A stretch of 64,000 bases of DNA from contig NZ_CANMIO010000007.1 of the NCBI RefSeq assembly GCF_947497935.1, forward strand, positions 62,001 to 126,000, read 5' to 3'. The translations under genes were made by a program, and so were the position numbers. The DNA is from an uncultured Shewanella sp. (GTDB lineage Bacteria; Pseudomonadota; Gammaproteobacteria; Enterobacterales; Shewanellaceae). Position 1 is the first letter of the stretch. The number at the start of each line of letters is the position of its first letter. Shown piece after piece: positions 17,939 to 26,975 of the stretch. Under the pieces are notes generated by a model. It was not told where the DNA came from and searched no databases. It worked only from the letters and a program-made list of their open reading frames with translations.

Positions 17939-20077
17939 ATGTTAAAGTTAAAATCTTATTCGCCTATAGCCCTCGCGGTTATTGCTGCCATCTCATCTCC
18001 CAGTACATTTGCTAATGACGACGCATCGCCAACCAAAGACGATATTGAAGTCATGGTTGTCACCTCTGATTTTCGCGGCAGTGCACTAGAAAAAATGCCG
18101 TCGAGTGTCACAGTTATCGACCAGCAGCAAATTGAAGATGAGGGGGCTCAGCACTTCGAAGATATCCTCAATAGCATCGCTAATTTTAACTGGTCAGGCG
18201 GCAGCTCAAGACCTAAATATTTTCAAATTCGTGGTGTAGGAGAGCAGGAGGAGTACCAAGGCGCGCCTAACTCTTCAGTAGGGTTTGTGGTTGATGATAT
18301 TGACCTATCCGGCCTGGGTATGGTGTCGAGCATGTATGACTTACAACAAGTTGAAGTGCTAAGAGGACCACAGGGGACTCGTTACGGGGCTAATGCTTTA
18401 GCGGGTTTGATCTATCTTAAGAGTAACGATCCAACAGATGTTTTTGAAAATGGTGCAGAAGTGTCATTGGGCGATGATAATCTGCAAACTTTCAGTGGTT
18501 TTAGTTCTGGCCCGTTAACCGATTCGGGCAATCTGCTTTATCGTGTCTCACTGCAGCAACATCAACAAGACGGCTACCGAGATAACCTTTATCTTGATCG
18601 TAGTGACACCAACAACCGTGATGAGTTTACCGGACGCGCAAAGCTTCGTTGGTACGCCACTGACGATCTAGAAGTTGATTTAACCTTCCTACACGCTAAC
18701 TACGACAATGGTTATGATGCTTGGACATTAGATAACAATGGCTTCGATACGTTAACCGATGCACCGGGTGTTGATAAACAACGTACTACAGGGTCTTCTG
18801 TTAAGTTTACTTATTCTAGCGCTGAGCATTTTGAGTTAACGTCACTGACCTCATTTGCACAATCTGATACTCGTCATAATTACGATGGTGACTGGGCGAA
18901 CCCTGATTACTGGGCTAGTCGAGATTGCGGTGGTGCGCCTTGCGAATACGAGTACAACTGGGATAAGAAAGGTGAGCGTAAAACTGTTACTCAGGAGTTC
19001 AGATTATCTTCTACCGAATCGGGTCGTATTTTTGCAGATAGCACAGATTGGTTAATCGGTGTTTATGGCATGGATTTACAAGAAGATAACGATACGGTTG
19101 ATAGCTATAACCAGTTATCCGCCGAGTACGAAGCACAAAACTACGCTATTTTCGGACAGTTAGATTCAGACTTAGGTGCAAGCTATGCACTCTCTGTAGG
19201 TTTACGTGTGGAGCGTAGATACAGTGATTATAGCGACTCAGCAGGCGACAGTTTTGATCCAAGTGAAACCATGTGGGGCGGCCATATTGCACTAAGCAAG
19301 GCGTTAGCTGAAAATCATGAGTCTTATATACGTGTGGCACGTGGTTATAAAGCTGGTGGTTTTAACATGTCACTACCGATTGAGTTAGCTGACAAGAAAG
19401 AATATGACACAGAAATTCTTTATAACTATGAGATTGGTTTAAAGTCAACTTGGCTCGAGGGCCAGGCAAGCACTAACTTAGCGCTGTTCTATATGGATAG
19501 ACAAGATCAGCAAGTAGCGGCTTCACAGCAATCAACTGTGCCGGGTGAAGAGGGGAACTTTATTCTATTCACCGAAAACGCAGGTAGTTCGCATAACTAT
19601 GGCGCCGAATTAGACGGTAATTGGTACGCTACCGATAACCTGAACCTATACGGCAGTGTCGGTTGGCTTGAAACCGCTTATGGTGATTATCAATATGAAG
19701 ATAAGTACGGCACCATGGTTGATCTTTCTGGCCGAGAGCTTGCTCATTCGCCTAACTTTACCTTTAGTCTTGGCGCGACTTATCGCAGTGATAGCGGTTG
19801 GTTTGCTAATGTAAACGCTAGTGGTAAGAGTGATTTTTATTATTCAGACAGTAATGAGTCTAAATCCGATGCTTATCAAATCTTTAATGCCAAGCTGGGT
19901 TATGAGGCCGATATTTGGTCAGTTTACCTATGGGGACGCAATCTATTTGATGAACAATACGGTGTTCGCGGATTCTACTTCGGTAATGAGCCAGACCTAG
20001 GTTGGGCAGATAAGCAATATATCCGTTATGGCGATCCACGTCAGATTGGTATGACGTTTAACGTTAAGTTTTTGTAA
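17939..20077 (+). CDS. TonB-dependent outer-membrane receptor, probably for thiamine
   Basis: The 712-residue protein has a signal peptide ending near STFA/ND and a TonB box-like DIEVMVVTS (about 35-43). A plug domain follows (about 50-160, with VEVLRGPQGTRYGANALAG). A long C-terminal beta-barrel ends in an aromatic-hydrophobic residue after GMTFNVKFL. Family members import iron chelates, cobalamin or other scarce solutes using the proton-motive force. The TPP riboswitch directly before it, and the PnuT and kinase genes after it, indicate thiamine or a precursor as substrate. Comparative-genomic work named such TPP-controlled receptors Omr1. Substrate is inference from regulation and neighbours. 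Confidence 0.88.
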   Translation: MLKLKSYSPIALAVIAAISSPSTFANDDASPTKDDIEVMVVTSDFRGSALEKMPSSVTVIDQQQIEDEGAQHFEDILNSIANFNWSGGSSRPKYFQIRGVGEQEEYQGAPNSSVGFVVDDIDLSGLGMVSSMYDLQQVEVLRGPQGTRYGANALAGLIYLKSNDPTDVFENGAEVSLGDDNLQTFSGFSSGPLTDSGNLLYRVSLQQHQQDGYRDNLYLDRSDTNNRDEFTGRAKLRWYATDDLEVDLTFLHANYDNGYDAWTLDNNGFDTLTDAPGVDKQRTTGSSVKFTYSSAEHFELTSLTSFAQSDTRHNYDGDWANPDYWASRDCGGAPCEYEYNWDKKGERKTVTQEFRLSSTESGRIFADSTDWLIGVYGMDLQEDNDTVDSYNQLSAEYEAQNYAIFGQLDSDLGASYALSVGLRVERRYSDYSDSAGDSFDPSETMWGGHIALSKALAENHESYIRVARGYKAGGFNMSLPIELADKKEYDTEILYNYEIGLKSTWLEGQASTNLALFYMDRQDQQVAASQQSTVPGEEGNFILFTENAGSSHNYGAELDGNWYATDNLNLYGSVGWLETAYGDYQYEDKYGTMVDLSGRELAHSPNFTFSLGATYRSDSGWFANVNASGKSDFYYSDSNESKSDAYQIFNAKLGYEADIWSVYLWGRNLFDEQYGVRGFYFGNEPDLGWADKQYIRYGDPRQIGMTFNVKFL

Positions 20078-20137
20078 GACAAACAATTAAGTAAAATCAT
20101 CATTGAGCCGTACGCGAGTGCGGCTGAGGTCAATAAA

Positions 20138-20398
20138 ATGAAATTAACAGCAGAAATTAGTTGCTACCCACTACAAGATAACTATTTAGACCCTATTAAG
20201 TGGTTTATCGCCCGTGTCGATTCTTACGACAATATTCAACGTGTTACCAATGCAATGGCAACGCAAGTCGTTGGAGAATACAGCGACGTGATGTCAATGC
20301 TTGCGATTGAAATGCAAGCGGCTCATGAAAAGTTCGGTAAAGCAGTATTCGTATGTAAGTTTATTGGCGGTGAACTAAATTTAAGTCATAGCGAATAA
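20138..20398 (+). CDS. YkoF-like thiamine/HMP-binding small protein
   Basis: The 86-residue protein has no signal peptide. Its pattern is MKLTAEISCYPLQDNYLDPIKWFI, then TNAMATQVVGEYSDVM and GKAVFVCKFIGGEL. It fits the YkoF/MTH1187 ferredoxin-like superfamily, whose members bind thiamine or hydroxymethylpyrimidine. It sits between the receptor and the PnuT permease in a TPP-controlled operon, so a role in handling thiamine in the cytoplasm is likely. The exact ligand is unknown. Confidence 0.72.
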   Translation: MKLTAEISCYPLQDNYLDPIKWFIARVDSYDNIQRVTNAMATQVVGEYSDVMSMLAIEMQAAHEKFGKAVFVCKFIGGELNLSHSE

Positions 20399-20414
20399 CT
20401 TAAGTACCGATAAT

Positions 20415-20448
20415 ATGGCCATAGCAACTCAATTAATTCTATGGCCAT
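20415..20448 (+). terminator. Hairpin between the YkoF-like gene and pnuT
   Basis: A perfect 10-bp inverted repeat (atggccatag 20415-20424, ctatggccat 20439-20448) encloses 14 bases. The tail gtttagattttc is not a strong T tract. It may cause partial termination or RNA processing that lowers pnuT relative to the receptor. Confidence 0.5.
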
Positions 20449-20516
20449 GTTTAGATTTTCGATAAACAAATCTTTATGGGCGAAGCACTTGATAGTGCTA
20501 AGTCGAGGACATCTCT

Positions 20517-21179
20517 ATGTCAGAACTTTGGCTAACATTAGTCAATAGCTTTACGGCCGCTTTTGGTGAGGCTCAAGCATTAACGGCTTGGGAGGCGGTG
20601 GCGGTATTATTGGCTCTGGCTTATCTTATATTGGCAATGAAAGGCAACATCTGGTGTTGGGCTGCGGCCTTTACGAGTACGGCCATCTATACGGTATTAT
20701 TTTGGAAAGTATCATTGCTAATGGAGTCAGTCCTTAACGTCTACTACATGGCGATGGCCATCTATGGCTATTGGATGTGGACGCGAGGAGGCAAGGAGCA
20801 TGATGGAGTCAATATTGTTTCTTGGGGAGTATCCACCCACCTTAAATTAATCGGTGTGACCACGGTCATCGCATTGGTTATTGGTCACTTTATGGCGACA
20901 CAAACCCAGGCGGCCTTTCCCTACCTCGACGCTGCGACAACCTGTTTTGCGGTGATGACCACTTATCTGGTTGCGAAGAAAGTATTAGAAAATTGGATTT
21001 ACTGGTTTGTTATCGATGCGATTTCTATCTATCTATATGTCAGTAAAGGTTTGATGCTAACTGCGATTCTTTTTGTTCTTTATATTGGAATGGTGGTGTT
21101 TGGCTATATGATGTGGCGCAGTAAGATGAAAGATCAGCAAGCATCTGTCGATGAATCTCTACCAGCTGGCGCAGTATAA
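20517..21179 (+). CDS. pnuT: Thiamine permease PnuT (PnuC family)
   Basis: The 220-residue protein has about seven hydrophobic membrane segments. It shows the PnuC-type pattern of aromatic pairs: KGNIWCWAAAF, VYYMAMAIYGYWMW and, near the end, YIGMVVFGYMMW. PnuC-type carriers move vitamins by facilitated diffusion and depend on phosphorylation inside the cell to trap them. The TPP riboswitch operon and the kinase gene that starts right after its stop identify thiamine as the likely substrate. Confidence 0.88.
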   Translation: MSELWLTLVNSFTAAFGEAQALTAWEAVAVLLALAYLILAMKGNIWCWAAAFTSTAIYTVLFWKVSLLMESVLNVYYMAMAIYGYWMWTRGGKEHDGVNIVSWGVSTHLKLIGVTTVIALVIGHFMATQTQAAFPYLDAATTCFAVMTTYLVAKKVLENWIYWFVIDAISIYLYVSKGLMLTAILFVLYIGMVVFGYMMWRSKMKDQQASVDESLPAGAV

Positions 21180-22253
21180 ATGCTCAGCCCTTTAGCGGAC
21201 AAATTATCAGCATACCTTGCGCAAGCACAGCTTTCACAAGTCAGTTTGATCGCACCGTTAACCCAAGGGCTGAGTAATCAAAATTACTATATTCGAGGCT
21301 TACACCCAAGTAAGCCTCATGCCGCAGAGTGGGTATTAAGAGTCAACAGTTGGGCAAGTTCACAGATCTGCGACCGTCAGTATGAAGTACTCAATTGGCA
21401 GCTAGCGAGTCAGATTAAATTGGCTCCTCAACTTGTTTATATCAGCCCCGACAAGCAATTCTACCTTAGTGAGTTTTTCGCTCAAAATGAGCAAAGCTGC
21501 TGGAGTGATTTGATTACAGCAAATTCGTCACACCCCATTACTACTATGCAAGTAAAATGGCCGAGTGCCGAGTACAAGTTGCTGGACTTACTCAATGGAT
21601 TGAGGCAGTTACCAGCTCCTGACAATGTGATGGGATTCGATGAGCAATGGCAGGTATACCAACATAGACTAGGGCAGATGCAACAGCAGTTAAGTGCGCT
21701 GGAGATAAAGTCTCATACGGTTGAAACTTGGTTAGGTTTACATCGCCAGCTATCGGCACTCAGTCTGCAAGTGGATGACATGCTAGCAACGTTAGCCGAT
21801 TGTCTGGTTAATTTGCAGTTTAGCCATAGAGATCTGAATCCATATAATATTTTGGTCGTTGAAGATAAGCTGAAATGCATCGATTTTGAATATGCTTGCA
21901 GCTCTCACCCTTTGTGTGATTTAGCCTCGGTTATTGCCAGTCATAGTCTTTCTTCTGAGCAGCGCCGCTGGTTGATAAAAAACTACTTAAGCGAGCACCC
22001 AAACTTGAATTCAAAGGCGAGTAATGCACTGCCCGCGGCAGTAGATCTGTATTGGGTCTTCGCTGTATGCTGGGCACTGCAAATGGCATTTGATTGTCTG
22101 AAACGAGGTTCTGGCTATGATAGTGATGATGGTTGTGGCTTAGAAAAGCTTGGTCTAAAACATACAGAAATTAATGAGGAAGATAGTCTTTTGTGTGATG
22201 ATTATTTAACTTATGCCAATCAGTATCGGAATTTAATCGCCAGCTACTCTTAA
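21180..22253 (+). CDS. Thiamine kinase-like phosphotransferase
   Basis: The 357-residue protein is of the aminoglycoside-phosphotransferase/choline-kinase fold. The catalytic loop SHRDLNPYNIL (215-225, with D218 and N223) and the metal-binding IDFEYA (D235) are intact. The N-terminal lobe contains LTQGLSNQNYYI, which resembles ThiK/LicA proteins. It starts one base after the pnuT stop, so the two are translated together. This fits import by PnuT and trapping as thiamine monophosphate. About 350 residues is longer than E. coli ThiK (about 270). Choline or another small alcohol is a less likely substrate. Confidence 0.8.
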   Translation: MLSPLADKLSAYLAQAQLSQVSLIAPLTQGLSNQNYYIRGLHPSKPHAAEWVLRVNSWASSQICDRQYEVLNWQLASQIKLAPQLVYISPDKQFYLSEFFAQNEQSCWSDLITANSSHPITTMQVKWPSAEYKLLDLLNGLRQLPAPDNVMGFDEQWQVYQHRLGQMQQQLSALEIKSHTVETWLGLHRQLSALSLQVDDMLATLADCLVNLQFSHRDLNPYNILVVEDKLKCIDFEYACSSHPLCDLASVIASHSLSSEQRRWLIKNYLSEHPNLNSKASNALPAAVDLYWVFAVCWALQMAFDCLKRGSGYDSDDGCGLEKLGLKHTEINEEDSLLCDDYLTYANQYRNLIASYS

Positions 22254-22511
22254 TTTCCAGCTCTTTCAGTCTTTCTTAATACCATTGCTGTTACTGCTGA
22301 CATCTCACACCACACTCTTCATTTCACATGACTTACGTTACATCATTTACGTTTCATAGGCTGTGTCGCATAGCCCCGTCATAGGGGAAACTTTGGCTTC
22401 ATTAAGCCTCCGCAAGCTTTATCTTGCTGAGCAAAGTCGGTAGCGAGTTAGGGGGAATTACCAAGCATGTTCTATGCTAGATAAATAGTAGCGAGAGTCA
22501 AAGGAGGGGAA

Positions 22512-23459
22512 ATGAGGAGGTTTTGTATCTGTGTTTTACTGCTTGTGACCCTCGTGGGCTGCTCAACGAAAATGGGCTATTACTTTTTGGATTGGGTTAT
22601 CGAGTGGAAGCTCGAGGAGTACGTTACCCTTAATCAGCAGCAACAGATTGAATTTGAATCCACGCTAAACGAATTCTTAATTTGGCATCGCTCAGAGGAG
22701 CTTCCGAGATATGAACAGCAGTTGTCACAACTTTTGATCTTGTTTGACAGTCAAGCATTAACGCCAGCTCTTTGGGCTAAACAGGTCGATGAAGCTAAGG
22801 CTCATTGGGCTAGGATCTTAGTGTTTGTTGAGCCATCCCTCGTCGTGCTTATTAGCTCTTTTTCCGATAACCAAGTTCAACAAGTCATAGCGCAATTGAG
22901 AGTCGATGAAAAACGGTTGAATCAAAAATATTTAGGTAAAGATCATCATGCCTTAGTCGAAATGGCCGACAAGCGGATTGAGAAACGAGTAAAAAGATGG
23001 ATAGGAAAGCTGTCTAAACAGCAAATAAAAGCGATACACGAATACAATTTGAGTCGAGCCTCGACCTTAGATATGTGGCTAGAATATAGGCATGAGTGGA
23101 TCAGACTCTTTGAACAGGCTTTGAAGAATCGACGTAATCAGTCGGCGTTATCCCATAGTCTAAAGGTATTGATGCTTGAACCGGATAGAATTAAGTCGGA
23201 TATCTACAAGGCCTCTGTCGACAGTAATACTGAAAAGTTTGGTGAGCTGCTTATCCGGCTCAACGGACTGGCTACTAGTCAGCAAAAAAGGCGATTCAAG
23301 AATAAATTACAGGGTTTGATAACGGATCTTATCGAGCTAAGTGATCAATCTGTTAATGCACCGCATAACAATAAATCAGAGCAATTAAAAAGTGTGATGA
23401 AAGATAGTCTTAGTAATGAGGGTCTATATAGACAAGTACTCTTAAACAAGGGGCTGTAG
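22512..23459 (+). CDS. DUF6279-type lipoprotein of unknown function
   Basis: The 315-residue protein has a lipoprotein signal (lipobox LVGC, lipid cysteine C17) and a long, largely helical, charged mature part. It includes DWVIEWKLEEYVTLNQQQQIEF near the start and KRVKRWIGKLSKQQ in the middle. It fits the DUF6279 lipoproteins found in marine gammaproteobacteria. The ATG follows a strong aaggagg. No partner is evident. The DoxX gene downstream is 44 bases away and may be co-transcribed. Function is unknown. Confidence 0.7.
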   Translation: MRRFCICVLLLVTLVGCSTKMGYYFLDWVIEWKLEEYVTLNQQQQIEFESTLNEFLIWHRSEELPRYEQQLSQLLILFDSQALTPALWAKQVDEAKAHWARILVFVEPSLVVLISSFSDNQVQQVIAQLRVDEKRLNQKYLGKDHHALVEMADKRIEKRVKRWIGKLSKQQIKAIHEYNLSRASTLDMWLEYRHEWIRLFEQALKNRRNQSALSHSLKVLMLEPDRIKSDIYKASVDSNTEKFGELLIRLNGLATSQQKRRFKNKLQGLITDLIELSDQSVNAPHNNKSEQLKSVMKDSLSNEGLYRQVLLNKGL

Positions 23460-23503
23460 CGTTAGGCTGGATCCTTATGTGATTAATTTGAAGAGGGAAT
23501 CAA

Positions 23504-24097
23504 ATGCAATTTGTAAATTTATATCAGAAGTTTTTAAGCATGCTAAAGTATGGCGAAGGGCTTGCGCCACTCGCGTTACGTTTGTATCTGGCTCCTGTAT
23601 TGATGCAAGCTGGATACAATAAGCTTTCCCACTTTAGTGACACCGCTGCTTGGTTTGGTAACCCTGATTGGGGTCTAGGCCTACCGTTTCCAGAGGTGAT
23701 GGTAGCCCTTGCCGCAGGTACCGAGTTTTTTGGCGGCGCATTGCTGGTGGTCGGTTTGGCGACAAGACTCATCTCAATCCCTTTAGCTTTCACCATGTTC
23801 GTCGCAGCTTTTAGTGTACATATTGAAAATGGCTGGTTGGCGATTGCCGATCCGAGCTCTTGGCTAGCTAATGAGAATGTACTTGCCTCTGCTCAGAAGC
23901 TGCAACAGGCTAAAGAGATTTTACAAGAAAATGGTAATTATGAATGGTTAACCAGCTCTGGTAACTTCGTGATCTTAAATAACGGTATTGAATTTGCCAT
24001 CACATATCTATTTATGCTTTTGGCTTTAGTGTTTATGGGAGGAGGGCGTTACACAAGCCTTGATTACTATATTGCTAAACGAAATGGTATTGCCTAA
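23504..24097 (+). CDS. DoxX-family membrane protein
   Basis: The 197-residue protein has four hydrophobic segments and the DoxX pattern: LALRLYLAPVLMQAGYNKL, then GTEFFGGALLVVGLATRL. The middle insert (about 115-155) is soluble. The closest relatives I recall are the HvfX-type DoxX proteins found with copper-binding peptide genes, but no DUF692 or DUF2063 partner is present here. It has a gagggaatcaa ribosome binding site and is followed by a terminator. The function is unknown. Confidence 0.8.
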   Translation: MQFVNLYQKFLSMLKYGEGLAPLALRLYLAPVLMQAGYNKLSHFSDTAAWFGNPDWGLGLPFPEVMVALAAGTEFFGGALLVVGLATRLISIPLAFTMFVAAFSVHIENGWLAIADPSSWLANENVLASAQKLQQAKEILQENGNYEWLTSSGNFVILNNGIEFAITYLFMLLALVFMGGGRYTSLDYYIAKRNGIA

Positions 24098-24139
24098 ATC
24101 GATATAGATGCGAAATATAGCAGTATCAAAACTGACGAG

Positions 24140-24166
24140 ATCCCACTGGCTAAGTGGGATTTTTTG
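24140..24166 (+). terminator. Terminator after the DoxX gene
   Basis: A perfect 8-bp stem (atcccact 24140-24147, agtgggat 24153-24160) is followed by six T. Confidence 0.9.
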
Positions 24167-24330
24167 TATTTTAAGCTTTGGATTTATCGTTTTAGGTAAA
24201 TTTAACTTTTTGTAAGTCAGTTAAATTTCATAAATATGGGTGGAATATTTTTACCCAATTGATATTCTCGAACACGAATTGTGACGTAAGTCATTCTTTC
24301 CCCCTCAGAACGTTTATTAAGGATAATCCG

Positions 24331-24879
24331 TTGGACGCATTAGAATTATTGTTAACTCGTCAATCTACCCCTAGGCTCATTGCACCAGCACCTAATACAC
24401 AGCAACTACAAACGATCTTAGATGCCGCAACCCGTGCACCAGATCATGCGGGTCTGACACCTTGGGAGTTTATTATTGCCGAGGAGGATGGGCTCACTCG
24501 ACTTGGTGAGGTATTTGTCAAAGCGCTGCAAGCGAAAGGAGCCGATGAGGATTATATTGCTAAGGCAAAGAATATGCCCCTGAGAGCGCCGATGGTGATC
24601 ACTGTGGTGGCTAAGGTAATTGAACACCCTAAAGTCCCAGCGCTTGAACAACAACTTGCAGCCGGATGCGCAGTGATGGCGATGCAACAAGCGGCATTTG
24701 CTCAAGGATTAGGTGGCATATGGCGCTCTGGAGAGTTGGCCTTCGATGCCAATGTGCATCAATTACTTGGGTTACAAGCCAGGGATCAAATTGTAGGTTT
24801 TCTCTATCTAGGTACTCCAGCGATTAAAGCTCCAACAAAAACACTTAAAGATGGCAAGAGCTTCGCTCGATATTTATAG
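24331..24879 (+). CDS. YdjA-type nitroreductase
   Basis: This is a minimal FMN-dependent nitroreductase. The protein matches E. coli YdjA across its length: DALELLLTRQS at the start, APDHAGLTPWEF, MPLRAPMVITVVAK, LAAGCAVMAMQQAAFAQGLGGIWRSG, then DQIVGFLYLGTP. I start at TTG 24331 (182 residues). It has aagga 7 bases upstream and gives the same N-terminus as YdjA, whereas the longer frame adds 24 unrelated residues. The natural substrate is unknown. Confidence 0.88.
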   Translation: MDALELLLTRQSTPRLIAPAPNTQQLQTILDAATRAPDHAGLTPWEFIIAEEDGLTRLGEVFVKALQAKGADEDYIAKAKNMPLRAPMVITVVAKVIEHPKVPALEQQLAAGCAVMAMQQAAFAQGLGGIWRSGELAFDANVHQLLGLQARDQIVGFLYLGTPAIKAPTKTLKDGKSFARYL

Positions 24880-25002
24880 CGCTTTATCCTAATTATTATG
24901 ATAAAGATAATGCCTAGGAGTTGAGCTAATTTCATCAAGAATTTGCTTAAAATGAGCCAGTTACCATGCTAGCGTAGAAGAATTATAATTCAGGAGGTTG
25001 TG

Positions 25003-25602
25003 GTGAACGAAGAAGTCAGAGAAACCAGTTTAGTGGGTGAGCATATCGTCCTAGAGCCTTTGTCACTGGAGCATCAAGCCGCATTAAGTATTGCCGTTGC
25101 AGACGGTAGTTTATGGGATCTTTGGTATACATCAGCGCCTCATCCAGACGATATGAAAGCCTATATCGAAACGGCGTTAGCGGCCGAATCGAGAGGTGAA
25201 GCCTTAGCTTTTGCCGTACGTGATCGCTACTCGGGAGAAATCGTGGGCTGCACTCGGATCTGTAACTGGCAGCAGCAACATCGTCGACTCGAAATTGGTT
25301 ACACCTGGTATTCAAAGCGTGCTCAGCGTTCGGCAGTTAACACTGAGGCAAAATTACTGTTGCTAAATTACGCTTTCGAAACGCTAGATGTGATGGCCGT
25401 AGAGTTTAGAACCCATATTCAGAATCAGGTTGCTCGCCAAGCAATATGCCGTTTAGGCGCCAATCAAGATGGTATCTTACGTAATCATCAAATATTAGAT
25501 AATGGCACCATCAGAGACACTGTGGTGTATTCAATTATCGATACCGAATGGCCTGAGGTAAAGCAGGGCTTGAAAGACAAGTTATCGGCTTATCAGGAAT
25601 AG
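25003..25602 (+). CDS. GNAT acetyltransferase, RimJ/RimL type
   Basis: The 199-residue protein has the layout of the RimL-like GNAT group: an opening strand with ETSLVGEHIVLEPLSLEH, EIVGCTRI, the acetyl-CoA region TWYSKRAQRSAVNTEAKLLLLNYAFE, and HIQNQVARQAICRLGANQDGILRNH near the end. Such enzymes acetylate N-termini or small amines. The substrate is unknown. A strong aggagg precedes two GTG codons (25000 and 25003). I chose the second for spacing. A hairpin follows. Confidence 0.82.
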   Translation: MNEEVRETSLVGEHIVLEPLSLEHQAALSIAVADGSLWDLWYTSAPHPDDMKAYIETALAAESRGEALAFAVRDRYSGEIVGCTRICNWQQQHRRLEIGYTWYSKRAQRSAVNTEAKLLLLNYAFETLDVMAVEFRTHIQNQVARQAICRLGANQDGILRNHQILDNGTIRDTVVYSIIDTEWPEVKQGLKDKLSAYQE

Positions 25603-25616
25603 CTTAAGCCCTGTAT

Positions 25617-25639
25617 CAGTGGCACAAGCTGTGCCACTG
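25617..25639 (+). terminator. Hairpin between two acetyltransferase genes
   Basis: A perfect 9-bp stem (cagtggcac 25617-25625, gtgccactg 25631-25639) with loop aagct lies between the two GNAT genes. No T tract follows, so termination is uncertain. Confidence 0.45.
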
Positions 25640-25678
25640 AATGTTCAATAAAGGATGATAAATCACAAAGGAGTGTCA

Positions 25679-26137
25679 ATGGAACAAGGGTTTAAAGTTG
25701 TCAGAGCCTCAACTGAACATCTAGATGCGGTGGCGAAGCTGTTTAATCAGTATCGACAGTTTTATCAGCAAGCCGATGATCTTGCACTTGCTCGTAGTTT
25801 TATTGGTCAGCGAATTCATGAAGCTACATCGGTGATTTTTATTGCACTCTCAAGCCAAAATCAGCCTCTGGGCTTTATTCAGTTATACCCGACTTTCTCT
25901 TCAATATCGGCTAAAACCAGCCTCATTCTTAATGATCTGTATGTGACTAATCATGCCCGTAAAAGAGGTATTGGTCGCGCTTTAATGTTAAGTGCTATCG
26001 ATTACGCCAAGAGCCAAGATGTTGCAAGTTTATCCCTGCAAACCCACCATGAAAATAGTCAGGCTCAGGCACTCTATGAATCGCTGTTATTTAAAAAAGA
26101 TAACGAGTTCTTCAGCTATGCACTTGATATTCATTGA
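25679..26137 (+). CDS. GNAT-family N-acetyltransferase
   Basis: The 152-residue protein has the core GNAT motifs: LILNDLYVTNHARKRGIGRALM (motif A with the acetyl-CoA loop RKRGIG) and HHENSQAQALYESLLF (motif B). The start at ATG 25679 follows aaggag by five bases. An ATG at 25655 in the same frame has no proper ribosome binding site. Its substrate cannot be told. It is unrelated at the motif level to the RimL-type gene just upstream. Confidence 0.85.
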   Translation: MEQGFKVVRASTEHLDAVAKLFNQYRQFYQQADDLALARSFIGQRIHEATSVIFIALSSQNQPLGFIQLYPTFSSISAKTSLILNDLYVTNHARKRGIGRALMLSAIDYAKSQDVASLSLQTHHENSQAQALYESLLFKKDNEFFSYALDIH

Positions 26138-26225
26138 AGGCTAAAGTAGAAATAAGTACTGTACAGAACTCAGCGCTAACTATTAGCAATTAACAGAAGC
26201 AACTAAAAGAAAAGGATAACCTTCA

Positions 26226-26630
26226 ATGTTTGCAAAGATGAACCTAGCACTAATTGTACTGGGTGCCAGCGCACTCTCTTTTAATAGCCAAGCTGGAGAG
26301 GCGGAAGACGCTTTTGTTAGCGAGCTTGCCGATTGTGCTGCCTATTACCATATCGCCTCCGATGCGATTTCTGCGATGGATGCTCCTCAGATGGCAGCAG
26401 TGGTTGATAGATTAACACTCTCGGGCGAGCAGGCGACGCAGCTGGCGAAGCAATATCAAACAGAAGAGCAGGTCTCGGCCGCGATTGTCGCAGCCGCGAA
26501 GAAGCATAAATCTTCAATGCCAAATGCTAAAAGCCTAGGCCCATTAATGGGAAAGTATAAAGAGACTTGTAAGAGTATTCTGGCCCAGCCAGAAAAGCGT
26601 CTCGATTATTGGACTATGGTTACCATGTAA
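26226..26630 (+). CDS. Small exported protein of unknown function
   Basis: The 134-residue protein starts with a signal peptide (cleavage near SQA/GEAED) after a good aaaggata ribosome binding site. The mature part is about 110 residues, helical and charged, with two cysteines (in ADCAAYYHIAS and KETCKSIL) that could form a disulfide. I do not recognise the family. It is not clearly in an operon. Confidence 0.65.
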   Translation: MFAKMNLALIVLGASALSFNSQAGEAEDAFVSELADCAAYYHIASDAISAMDAPQMAAVVDRLTLSGEQATQLAKQYQTEEQVSAAIVAAAKKHKSSMPNAKSLGPLMGKYKETCKSILAQPEKRLDYWTMVTM

Positions 26631-26700
26631 TACGCTTGGGATTATACTTGCCTCGACCTGGCTTAAGCCAGTTAGTTGAAGTGCTGACAGAAGTGTAAGT

Positions 26701-26728
26701 AGAGCCACCAATAAGCTTGGCTGGCTCT
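26701..26728 (+). terminator. Possible terminator hairpin
   Basis: agagcc (26701-26706) pairs with ggctct (26723-26728), with an inner cca/tgg pair. There is no clear T tract, so this is only a candidate end for the upstream small exported protein gene. Confidence 0.35.
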
Positions 26729-26780
26729 ACTATTAGTTCAGGTGTGCTCTTTATACTCAGTTTTAAAATCATGACTTATT

Positions 26781-26825
26781 CAATTATGGTTTATGCGATC
26801 ATGGTATATGCAATCATGGTTTAGT
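26781..26825. repeat. Three 15-bp imperfect tandem repeats
   Basis: Three adjacent copies (26781-26795, 26796-26810, 26811-26825) share the core A-T-[CT]-ATGGT-[TA]-TA. They lie in the gene-free stretch 26631-26975, in which I see nothing else besides a weak hairpin and the likely promoter of the next gene. Confidence 0.6.
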
Positions 26826-26975
26826 GAACACGACTTTTCTCATTATGACTTTTAAAAGAACAGCTCTGTAATATTGTCAGCCTATCCCCTGTCTACTTAC
26901 TTACTTAATTAATTGCTTGGAAGCTCCCAAGATATTAATTATTGGTCCCTGTAATCTCGCGCTTTGGAGTAACCC

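Noticed and set aside
17794..18015. Open frame of 73 codons overlapping the TPP riboswitch
   Set aside because: It is a translation of the aptamer and the start of the receptor gene in another frame.
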